In this document: in pieces, positions 1 through 6,088 of the stretch
Position numbering within the stretch: the stretch's first letter is position 1
How the letters are laid out: the number at the start of each line of letters is the position of its first letter
NCBI GenBank assembly: GCA_002392745.1
Contig: DGHR01000001.1
Span: forward strand, 32,425-51,058
Origin: Bacteroidales bacterium UBA3843
Lineage (GTDB): Bacteria; Bacteroidota; Bacteroidia; Bacteroidales; Paludibacteraceae
Direction of reading: 5' to 3'
DNA length: 18,634 nt
Notes under the pieces: model-generated
Databases searched by the model: none
What the model was told of the DNA's origin: nothing
The model's input: the letters and a program-made list of their open reading frames with translations, nothing else
Program-made: the position numbers and the translations under genes

Positions 1-114
1 TAGCAAAGCGGTCTGGATTATCCGGCAATTCCGTTTCCCTTTAATCATCTCTCTCCGTGCACTTTTGTCGCATCATTGCGGCAACCCAATTCTCCATTCT
101 CCATTTTTTTATAT

Positions 115-171
115 CTTATAGAAAGACACTTATAGAAAATTTAGAAAAGACATATCTTATAGATCTTATAG
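115..171. repeat. Four CTTATAG copies in an AT-rich spacer
   Basis: The heptamer CTTATAG occurs at 115, 129, 156 and 165, and related ATAG and GACAGATAGACAG strings continue to about 190. Just before it, about 89-105, the motif ATTCTCC is doubled. I see no coding potential here. On the minus strand this would lie in the 5' leader of a leftward transcript starting near 335. It is one of several low-complexity repeats in the spacer. Confidence 0.5.
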
Positions 172-220
172 ACAGATAGACAGCGCATAGAAGTAAAATA
201 GACCCTTCACCGACATTAAA

Positions 221-275
221 GGGGGTGATTTCCGGGTGATTTCGGCGTGATTAGGGGGTGATAAGGGGGAGATTT
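221..275. repeat. Tandem array, five 11-bp units (GGGGGTGATTT type)
   Basis: Five consecutive units of exactly 11 bases can be read without a gap: GGGGGTGATTT, CCGGGTGATTT, CGGCGTGATTA, GGGGGTGATAA and GGGGGAGATTT. The GTGAT core is kept in the first four units and is GAGAT in the fifth. The G-rich strand is the plus strand. The period is close to one helical turn, so all units face the same side of the DNA. The array lies in the predicted leader of the leftward promoter at 342-373. Whether it is a protein-binding array or a neutral minisatellite cannot be told from sequence. Confidence 0.8.
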
Positions 276-280
276 CTCTT

Positions 281-338
281 GCGTCACAGAATGTTTGACG
301 CCGGATTTCGGGCTATTTGAAGAACTTCCCAAAATCCG
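281..338. other. Two adjacent stem-loops in the leftward leader
   Basis: GCGTCA (281-286) pairs perfectly with TGACGC (296-301) around a 9-base loop. Directly next to it, 302-312 pairs with 328-338 (CGGATTTCGGG against CCCAAAATCCG, one mismatch) around a 15-base loop. They lie immediately downstream of the leftward promoter, near its expected start site, so they would form at the 5' end of that RNA. Neither is followed by a T tract, so I do not call a terminator. Confidence 0.4.
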
Positions 339-341
339 ATA

Positions 342-373
342 CAAAGGTACAACAAAAATTTCATATATGCAAA
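342..373 (-). promoter_or_regulatory. Leftward Bacteroidota-type promoter
   Basis: On the minus strand the sequence reads TTTG (370-373), a 20-base spacer, then TACCTTTG (342-349). This is an exact match to the Bacteroidota primary sigma consensus TTTG-N19/20-TAnnTTTG. Transcription would start near 335 and run to the left edge, across the hairpins and the 11-bp array. No gene start is secure in 1-335. An ATG at 46-48 (minus) is open to the window edge for 16 codons and may be the start of the gene it serves. Confidence 0.65.
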
Positions 374-417
374 TTTTTCGCACAAAAAAAATGAAGCAAT
401 AGAATATTTATTCTATG

Positions 418-479
418 TTATAGTGATGTCCGAGGGGATGTGGATGCTTGCATACAAAGACCTTCGGATAGCACTATAA
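418..479. other. 62-nt near-perfect hairpin
   Basis: The arms at 418-436 and 461-479 pair over 19 positions (TTATAGTG...CCGAGGG against CCTTCGGATAGCACTATAA), with one A/G mismatch and two positions that would be G-U in RNA. The 24-base loop holds a second stem, ATGC-TT-GCAT, with flanking TGT/ACA pairs. The whole segment can therefore fold into one long rod. It is not followed by a T tract and has no promoter directly upstream. It may be a small mobile or REP-like unit, an RNA hairpin, or a cruciform. I cannot assign a function. Confidence 0.55.
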
Positions 480-529
480 CGAAGGGTTTATCCCTGCTTC
501 GTATTTTTGTGCGAGGTTGCATATAGGCT

Positions 530-660
530 GCAAGACGCGGAAGTAGCTACGGAGGGTCCCTTTAGGGGAGGGGCCGAAGGTACAACACTGCCCATTGGGC
601 AGAAAAGAAACGCCTTTTGTCGGAAAATTTGGTCGCATATACCTTCCCTTTTTCGGAGGG
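530..660. repeat. 131-bp direct repeat, copy 1
   Basis: This segment, from GCAAGACGCGG to TTTTTCGGAGGG, recurs at 709-840. It contains small internal palindromes: TCCC-TTTAG-GGGA and TGCCCA-TTGGGCA. The 48-base spacer after it (661-708) repeats fragments of the unit, such as GGGAAGGGG and CCGAAAAATTTTC. Both strands carry short open frames but without gene-like composition. I read it as a non-coding dispersed repeat. No transposase or target duplication is visible. Confidence 0.75.
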
Positions 661-708
661 TCCCACCCCACATGGGAAGGGGCGTGCCGAAAAATTTTCA
701 TACGCCCT

Positions 709-840
709 GCAAGACGCGGTAGTAGCTACGGAGGGTCCCTTTATGGGAGAGGCCGAAGATACAACACTGCCCATGGGCAGAAAAGAAACGCCTTTTGTCG
801 GAAAATTTGGTAGCATATACCTTCCCTTTTTCGGAGAGGG
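709..840. repeat. 132-bp direct repeat, copy 2
   Basis: This is the second copy of the unit at 530-660, about 95 percent identical. The differences are a few substitutions, a one-base loss in the TGCCCA(T)TGGGCA palindrome and a two-base gain at the end (CGGAGAGGG). The inverted arms remain pairable (TCCC-TTTAT-GGGA). A third fragment follows at about 832-853, where GAGAGGGCCGAAGATAATAC resembles the unit's own GAGAGGCCGAAGATACAAC. Repeats of this kind are usually multi-copy in a genome, but only a genome search can show that here. Confidence 0.75.
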
Positions 841-920
841 CCGAAGATAATACATTTTCCCTATTTCTCCAAATTTTTGCGCTTAAAAATATACATTTTC
901 TGTAAAAAACGCGCGGGGGC

Positions 921-951
921 TTGCATATGTGGAAAAAAATGAGTAACTTTG
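921..951 (+). promoter_or_regulatory. mfd promoter, Bacteroidota type
   Basis: TTG (921-923), a 20-base spacer and TAACTTTG (944-951) match the Bacteroidota consensus. The expected start near 958 gives a leader of about 50 bases before the mfd ATG at 1010. The leader can form a small hairpin (GCGTA 979-983 with TACGC 994-998). AGGAG touches the ATG directly, too close to act as a normal ribosome binding site. The same promoter may serve kdsB, which follows mfd by 16 bases. Confidence 0.8.
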
Positions 952-1009
952 CACGCTTTTTTACACGTTTTTTAGTTTGCGTAAGTATGCGCCTACGCGC
1001 AATTAGGAG

Positions 1010-4000
1010 ATGCAGATAACGGATTTGAACATATTGTATGCGCAGCACCCAGAGCTCCGTCGGTTGCAACGGGAGTTGGCGGCGAGCGAGTCGAGCCACC
1101 TGCTCGTGAGCGGTCTGCATGCGAGTGCGTGCGCGATAGTGCTGAGTGCCGTTCGATTGCCGCTATTCATCGTGATGGACAATGTGGACGAGGCGCTGTC
1201 GTTCGGCAAGGACATGCAAGTGCTGAGCGGCGGTTCGCGACAGATATGTATCTTCCCCGCCGCCCAGAAGAGGCGTGTGATGGACGAGGCGGCGGCCATC
1301 CAGCGCACTGAGACGCTGACCGCGCTCACGCAACAGGTGTCAGACATAGTGGTGGTGACCTACCCCGAGGCGATAGCGGAGCCGGCTCCATCTCCGGAGA
1401 CGCTGCGTCATCGGCGCCTCACGCTGCATTCTGGTCAGGAGGTACAACTGAGCGAAATAGGCACCCAACTAAGCGAGCTCGGTTTCGAACGCGTGGATTT
1501 TGTATATGAGCCCGGTCAGTTCGCCATCCGCGGCGGCATACTGGACATCTACAGCTACAGCCACGACACCCCGTACCGTCTGGACTTCTTCGGCGACGAG
1601 ATAGAGTCGATCCGTGAGTTTGACATAGAGGACCAGTTGAGCAAGACGAAGGTGCAGGAAGCGGAGATAGTAATGTCGAACCGGCGCGACGATACGTCCG
1701 AAGACAACATACTCTCCTTCCTGCCGCAGAACACGATTTGGGTCAGCAAAGACTGGCAGGTAGTGAAATTCAAAACCGAAGGATTGGGACTGCAGAGCGC
1801 ATTGCTCGACTTGGAAAACAGATGCACCGTCGAACTCGCGGAGAAGAGCAGTTTCCCCGCCCCCACAAGAATCACGTTCGACACCACGCCTCAGCCCCTC
1901 TTTCACAAGCAGTTCGACCTGCTCACCGAGGACCTGAGCCGCCGCATAGACGAGGGATACAAGATTTATATCCTCGCGGACCAGCAAAAACAACTGGACC
2001 GATTGAAGGCAATCTTTGAGAGTACAGAATACAGAGTACAGAATACAGACCAAATTACATTTCTAAACCAGTCTGTCAGTCCGGAGGACGGTCTGTCAGC
2101 GAAGCGGTCTGCCAGCGAAGCGGTCTGTCAGCCGAAGGCGGTCTCTTTTACAGGCATCAATGCGACGCTGCATGAGGGATTTATCGACAAGGACTTGAAG
2201 ATATGCTGCTACACCGACCACCAGATTTTCGAGCGTTACCACCGTGTGATGCTCTCCAGCGAGAACGCCCGTCGAGGAAAAGCCATCATCACCCTGAAGG
2301 AAATCAACCAACTCCGTATAGGCGACTATGTCGTTCACTCGGACCACGGGATAGCACGGTTCGGCGGCCTCGTCACAACGCCGGTGAACGGCAAGCCGCA
2401 GGAGATGATCAAACTGATCTACCGCGACAACGCCAATGTCTTTGTCTCCATCCACAACCTGCATCGCATCAGCAAATACAAAGGCAAGGAAGGTAGCGAA
2501 CCCTCAATAGCCCGGCTGGGCAGCGGAGCATGGGAACGGCTGAAAGAGCGGACGAAGGAGAAGGTGAAAGATATCGCCCGTGACCTCATCCGGCTCTACG
2601 CGACGCGCAAACAGCAACAGGGCTTTGCCTATTCGCCGGACGGGTATATGCAGCACGAATTGGAGGCATCGTTCCTCTATGAAGACACGCCCGACCAGGC
2701 GAAAGCGACGGCGGATGTGAAACGGGATTTGGAGAGCCCGATGCCCATGGACCGGTTGGTCTGCGGCGACGTCGGTTTCGGCAAGACGGAAGTAGCGATG
2801 CGTGCCGCGTTCAAGGTAGCGACGGACGGGAAACAGGTAGCCGTTCTGGTGCCGACAACCGTATTGGCGCTGCAGCATTACAACACCTTCCGCGAACGGA
2901 TGTCGAACATGCCTGTGCGTATCGAATACCTGAGCCGTCTCAAATCGGCGAAAGAGACCAAAGAGATACTCGCGGACCTGGAAGCAGGCAAGATAGATAT
3001 CCTGATAGGTACGCACAAGATCGTCGGCAAAGCCGTCAAATGGCACGACCTGGGTCTGCTTATTATCGATGAGGAACAGAAATTCGGCGTGGCGGTCAAG
3101 GAGAAACTGAAGACGCTGCGTACCAATATCGACGTGCTCACGCTCACGGCAACGCCCATCCCGCGCACGCTGCAGTTCAGTCTGCTCGGCGCAAGAGACC
3201 TGAGCGTCATGACCACTCCGCCGCAGAACCGTTATCCCGTACAGACGGAGCTCATCACGCTCGACGACGAAGACATCATCAAAGAGGCGATTGACCTGGA
3301 GATGGGGCGGAACGGACAAATCTTCATCGTCAACAACCGGATAGAGATGCTCCCGCGTATCGAACGCAAGATCCGCCAACTGTGCCCCGATGCACGTATC
3401 ATCACCGCCCACGGACAAATGCCGGCAGGCGAGATGGAGGAACGTCTGGAAGCATTTATCAATTATGATTTCGACATCCTGATTTCCACCACCATCATCG
3501 AATCCGGCGTGGACATCCCGAATGTCAACACCATACTCATCTTCTCGGCGCAGCAATACGGCCTCGCGGATTTGCACCAGTTGCGCGGACGCGTGGGAAG
3601 AAGCAACCGCAAAGCCTATTGCTATCTCATCACGCCGGACCGCGAGCTGCTGACCTCGGATGCGCGAAGACGGCTGGAGGCGCTCAGCACCTTTGCTGAA
3701 CTGGGAGCCGGATTCAATCTGGCGATGCAGGACCTGGATATCCGCGGAGCGGGCAACATGCTCGGTGCGGAACAGTCCGGATTCATCGCCGACCTGGGAT
3801 ACGAGACCTACCAGCGCATCCTGAACGAAGCCATCGAAGAGCTCCGGGACGAAGAAGGCCTTGGTGAAGTACCAAGTGGGCCAGGTGGGCAGTACCAAAG
3901 TGACAAAGGACAAAGTACCAAGGAGCGTGCATGGTGTTCGGATGCGCAGTTGGAAACAGACCTGCCGGTCAATTTCCCAACGGACTATATCGAGAACATC

Positions 4001-4429
4001 AGCGAGCGTATCACGCTGTATCGCGAACTGGACAGCCTGCGGGACGAAGACCAGATGCTGGAGTTCCGGAAACGGCTGATAGACCGTTTCGGACCATTGC
4101 CGGAACAAGCGGACGAACTGCTGTCCGTCGTGCGGCTCAGATGGCTGTGTTGCCGGCTCGGCATAGAGAAGATTCTCCTCAAACAGGAGCGAATGACCCT
4201 CTATCTGGTACAAAACAAAGATGCCTATTGGCAATCACAAGCCTTCGGCCGGATTATCCAATATGCCGTCACACGCCCGAAACGATGCAGTCTGCACGAG
4301 GAGACAGACAAACACGGACACAAGACCGGCAGACGATATGTATCCATCACGAACGTCAAGACTGTCGCCGGAGCGATTAATCTCTTGACCAAGGTGGAAA
4401 ACGGCGACCTGGACAAGACAGAGAACTGA
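1010..4429 (+). CDS. mfd: Transcription-repair coupling factor Mfd
   Basis: Mfd is an ATP-dependent DNA translocase. It removes RNA polymerase stalled at DNA lesions and recruits UvrA for nucleotide excision repair. At 1139 aa it has normal length. The N-terminal third is the UvrB-like module. The RNA-polymerase-binding CarD-like domain starts near residue 432 (LRIGDYVVHSDHGIARF). The helicase motor follows: Walker A GDVGFGKT at 586-593, DEEQ box at 687-690, LTATPIPRTL, and motif VI LRGRVGRS from 858. The C-terminal TRCF domain is present. Two stretches look foreign to the family and coincide with DNA repeats: residues about 338-380 (repeats at 2021-2048 and 2071-2144) and about 953-971 (repeat at 3868-3921). 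Both keep the frame and lie in poorly conserved linkers, so the protein is probably functional. The gene follows a clear promoter and leads into kdsB. Confidence 0.97.
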   Translation: MQITDLNILYAQHPELRRLQRELAASESSHLLVSGLHASACAIVLSAVRLPLFIVMDNVDEALSFGKDMQVLSGGSRQICIFPAAQKRRVMDEAAAIQRTETLTALTQQVSDIVVVTYPEAIAEPAPSPETLRHRRLTLHSGQEVQLSEIGTQLSELGFERVDFVYEPGQFAIRGGILDIYSYSHDTPYRLDFFGDEIESIREFDIEDQLSKTKVQEAEIVMSNRRDDTSEDNILSFLPQNTIWVSKDWQVVKFKTEGLGLQSALLDLENRCTVELAEKSSFPAPTRITFDTTPQPLFHKQFDLLTEDLSRRIDEGYKIYILADQQKQLDRLKAIFESTEYRVQNTDQITFLNQSVSPEDGLSAKRSASEAVCQPKAVSFTGINATLHEGFIDKDLKICCYTDHQIFERYHRVMLSSENARRGKAIITLKEINQLRIGDYVVHSDHGIARFGGLVTTPVNGKPQEMIKLIYRDNANVFVSIHNLHRISKYKGKEGSEPSIARLGSGAWERLKERTKEKVKDIARDLIRLYATRKQQQGFAYSPDGYMQHELEASFLYEDTPDQAKATADVKRDLESPMPMDRLVCGDVGFGKTEVAMRAAFKVATDGKQVAVLVPTTVLALQHYNTFRERMSNMPVRIEYLSRLKSAKETKEILADLEAGKIDILIGTHKIVGKAVKWHDLGLLIIDEEQKFGVAVKEKLKTLRTNIDVLTLTATPIPRTLQFSLLGARDLSVMTTPPQNRYPVQTELITLDDEDIIKEAIDLEMGRNGQIFIVNNRIEMLPRIERKIRQLCPDARIITAHGQMPAGEMEERLEAFINYDFDILISTTIIESGVDIPNVNTILIFSAQQYGLADLHQLRGRVGRSNRKAYCYLITPDRELLTSDARRRLEALSTFAELGAGFNLAMQDLDIRGAGNMLGAEQSGFIADLGYETYQRILNEAIEELRDEEGLGEVPSGPGGQYQSDKGQSTKERAWCSDAQLETDLPVNFPTDYIENISERITLYRELDSLRDEDQMLEFRKRLIDRFGPLPEQADELLSVVRLRWLCCRLGIEKILLKQERMTLYLVQNKDAYWQSQAFGRIIQYAVTRPKRCSLHEETDKHGHKTGRRYVSITNVKTVAGAINLLTKVENGDLDKTEN
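2021..2048 (+). repeat. In-frame 2 x 14-bp repeat inside mfd
   Basis: AGTACAGAATACAG occurs twice back to back without a mismatch (2021-2034, 2035-2048). It encodes roughly STEYRVQNTD, placed just after the conserved RLKAIFE segment. As I recall Mfd of related bacteria, that segment runs almost directly into the ISF..IN..LHEGF region, so this looks like added sequence. A 14-base unit does not preserve frame by itself. The net insertion must therefore have been selected as a multiple of three together with its flanks. Confidence 0.75.
2071..2144 (+). repeat. In-frame GTCTGTCA-hairpin repeat, four units, inside mfd
   Basis: Four units each begin GTCTG(T/C)CA: 2071-2090, 2091-2106, 2107-2122 and 2123-2140, with a final GTCT. 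Unit lengths are 20, 16, 16 and 18 bases. After the constant head each unit has a tiny palindrome whose arms differ but still pair: GTCC-GGA-GGAC, GC-GAA-GC twice, and GCC-GAA-GGC. It is translated in frame as part of the Mfd linker. A related unit (AGCAAAGCGGTCTG) is at the left edge of the window, bases 2-15, so the family is dispersed. Confidence 0.8.
3868..3921 (+). repeat. In-frame 23-bp tandem repeat inside mfd
   Basis: The octamer AGTACCAA occurs at 3868, 3891 and 3914, exactly 23 bases apart, giving two full imperfect units and the head of a third. The encoded stretch is about VPSGPGGQYQSDKGQSTKE. It separates the motor domain from the C-terminal segment beginning LPVNFPTDYI. The composition (Gly, Ser, Gln, Lys) suggests a flexible linker. 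Codon choice is unlike the surrounding gene, consistent with inserted repeat DNA. Confidence 0.75.
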
Positions 4430-4445
4430 AAAACGGAACACATAT

Positions 4446-5225
4446 ATGAAATTTATTGGAATCATCCCCGCGCGGTACGCATCCACGCGTTTCCCGGGCA
4501 AACCATTGGCGGAGATTTGCGGCAAGACGGTCATCCGACGCGTGTACGAGCAAGCCTCCAAAGCGCTGGACACTGTCCTCGTGGCGACCGATGACGAGCG
4601 CATCTACGACGCCGTCGAGACGTTTGGCGGCAAAGTGGTAATGACGCGTAGCGACCACCGTTGCGGCACGGACAGATGCCTGGAAGCCTACGAAGCCATC
4701 ACCACTCCACAGTGGCGCGCGCAAAACGACACCGACACCGTCATCATCAACATCCAGGGTGACGAACCCTTTATACAACCGGAACAGATAGAAACACTCA
4801 TGCGCTGTTTCGAAGAGCCGCAGACCGAGATTGCCACACTCGTGCGGCCGTTCACGGAGGAAGACACACTCGCTGACCTGGAGAACCCGAACACGCCCAA
4901 AGTGGCATGGAGCCGTTTGACAGGAGAAGCCCTGCTCTTCTCCCGCAGCGTCATCCCCTACCTGCGCGGAGTGAACAAAAGCGAGTGGCTCAGCCGGGGA
5001 CAGTACTATCGCCATATCGGCATTTACGCCTATCGCGCGGACATACTGAAACGCATTACGGCCATGCCGCCTACCGCGCTCGAACAGGCCGAGAGCCTGG
5101 AGCAGATGAGATGGCTGGAGAACGGATTGCATATCCGGGTGGGAGAGACCACGGTCAAAACCATCGGCATCGACACTCCCGAAGACCTGGAACAGGCTAT
5201 CGAATGGTACAAATACAACGGATAA
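4446..5225 (+). CDS. kdsB: 3-deoxy-manno-octulosonate cytidylyltransferase (CMP-KDO synthetase)
   Basis: KdsB activates KDO with CTP to give CMP-KDO, the donor for the inner core of lipopolysaccharide. It acts in the cytoplasm. At 259 aa it has the family's usual length. Visible motifs are the nucleotide-binding loop IPARYASTRFPGKPL (residues 7-21), GTDR (74-77), and NIQGDEPF (102-109) with the metal-binding Asp at 106. The start 16 bases after the mfd stop is the only one that includes the N-terminal loop, so it is secure. The gene probably shares mfd's transcript, since I find no consensus promoter between them. Its presence implies a conventional Gram-negative outer membrane. Confidence 0.97.
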   Translation: MKFIGIIPARYASTRFPGKPLAEICGKTVIRRVYEQASKALDTVLVATDDERIYDAVETFGGKVVMTRSDHRCGTDRCLEAYEAITTPQWRAQNDTDTVIINIQGDEPFIQPEQIETLMRCFEEPQTEIATLVRPFTEEDTLADLENPNTPKVAWSRLTGEALLFSRSVIPYLRGVNKSEWLSRGQYYRHIGIYAYRADILKRITAMPPTALEQAESLEQMRWLENGLHIRVGETTVKTIGIDTPEDLEQAIEWYKYNG

Positions 5226-5298
5226 ATGGAAAACCAACCAATGAGAAAATAATCAAAAAATAATATAACATTATTAACCTTAAAACACAACAATTATT

Positions 5299-6012
5299 AT
5301 GGCAAAAGAACAATGTCCTACTCCGCACATCGGTGCGCAGTATGGAGAAATCGCGAAGACAATGATTATGGCCGGCGACCCGCTGCGTGCCAAACTGATG
5401 GCAGAGCGCTTCCTCACCAACCCTGTGCAAATCAATAATGTACGCGGAATGCTGGGATTCACGGGCGAGTACAAAGGCAAACGTGTGACCGTAATGGGTC
5501 ATGGTATGGGTATCCCGTCAATCGGCATATACACCTACGAGCTCTACAATTTCTATGACGTAGAGACGATTATACGTGTAGGCTCGTGCGGCGCACGCCA
5601 GATGTATGTCAACCTGGGAGACCTGGTGATTGCGCAGGGCTCATGCACCGACTCGAACTGGGCGGAGCAATACCAACTGAACGGTACGTTCGCCCCCATC
5701 GCAGACTTCGACCTCTGCCGCCGCGCCGTGGACGCATGCGAGAAACGCGGTTACAAATACCACGTGGGAAATGTGTTCTCTGCGGATAGTTTCTATTGCG
5801 AGGACCCGCGCAAGGCCAACTGGACCAAGATGGGAGTGCTCGCCGACGAGATGGAGGCACCGGCACTCTATATGAATGCCGCGCGCGCAGGGAAGAAAGC
5901 GCTGGTCATTTGCACCGTCAGCGACCATATCCTGACCGGCGAAGCAACCACCGCCGAACAACGCCAGAACTCGTTTACCAACATGATGGATGTGGCTTTT
6001 GACATCATCTGA
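5299..6012 (+). CDS. deoD: Purine nucleoside phosphorylase, DeoD type
   Basis: This enzyme splits purine (deoxy)nucleosides with phosphate to free base and (deoxy)ribose-1-phosphate, for nucleoside salvage in the cytoplasm. The 237 aa length fits the hexameric DeoD family. Seen in sequence: His10 in TPHIGAQ, GDPLR (26-30) for phosphate, RVGSCG (93-98), the ribose-binding DEMEA (183-187) and SDH (208-210) with the catalytic Asp209. The C-terminal ATTAEQRQNSF is typical of DeoD. It lies 73 bases after kdsB in an AT-rich gap with no match to the TAnnTTTG consensus, so it may be co-transcribed or use a weak promoter. Confidence 0.95.
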   Translation: MAKEQCPTPHIGAQYGEIAKTMIMAGDPLRAKLMAERFLTNPVQINNVRGMLGFTGEYKGKRVTVMGHGMGIPSIGIYTYELYNFYDVETIIRVGSCGARQMYVNLGDLVIAQGSCTDSNWAEQYQLNGTFAPIADFDLCRRAVDACEKRGYKYHVGNVFSADSFYCEDPRKANWTKMGVLADEMEAPALYMNAARAGKKALVICTVSDHILTGEATTAEQRQNSFTNMMDVAFDII

Positions 6013-6031
6013 TCGGCCGAAACAAAACCTA

Positions 6032-6062
6032 CGGTCGGGGCGCCTGATAAGCTCCCCGGCTG
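6032..6062 (+). terminator. GC-rich stem-loop after deoD
   Basis: Bases 6032-6040 (CGGTCGGGG) pair with 6054-6062 (CCCCGGCTG), nine pairs including two G-T, around a 13-base loop. It is 19 bases past the deoD stop and 26 before the yidC ATG. No T tract follows, so a classical intrinsic terminator is not supported. It could be an mRNA-stabilising or attenuating hairpin between deoD and yidC. Confidence 0.4.
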
Positions 6063-6088
6063 ACTATAACTAAATTTAATTGGTATAA

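Noticed and set aside
1..48. Possible 5' end of a leftward gene (ATG at 46-48, 16 open codons to the edge)
   Set aside because: It is too short to judge. It is kept only as a candidate target of the promoter at 342-373. It contains the GTCTG repeat fragment, as the rlmN start contains a repeat.
221..275. CRISPR array
   Set aside because: The units are 11 bases with no unique spacers, and there is no cas gene in the window.
418..479. Integron attC site
   Set aside because: It has the size and extrahelical-base look of a folded attC, but lacks the conserved core-site sequences, neighbouring cassettes and an integrase.
698..1120. A 140-codon minus-strand frame over the 131/132-bp repeats and the mfd start
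   Set aside because: It spans repeat copy 2, the mfd promoter and the mfd start, and the peptide has no protein-like pattern. Similar frames on both strands arise simply because the repeat has few stop codons.
2018..2150. Frameshift or pseudogene in mfd at the repeat region
   Set aside because: The frame continues without interruption and conserved Mfd sequence resumes at LHEGF and HQIFERYH, so the repeat is an in-frame insertion, not gene decay.
2504..4234. A 576-codon open frame on the minus strand within mfd
   Set aside because: It is fully antisense to the conserved Mfd motor domain and has no recognisable motif or promoter.
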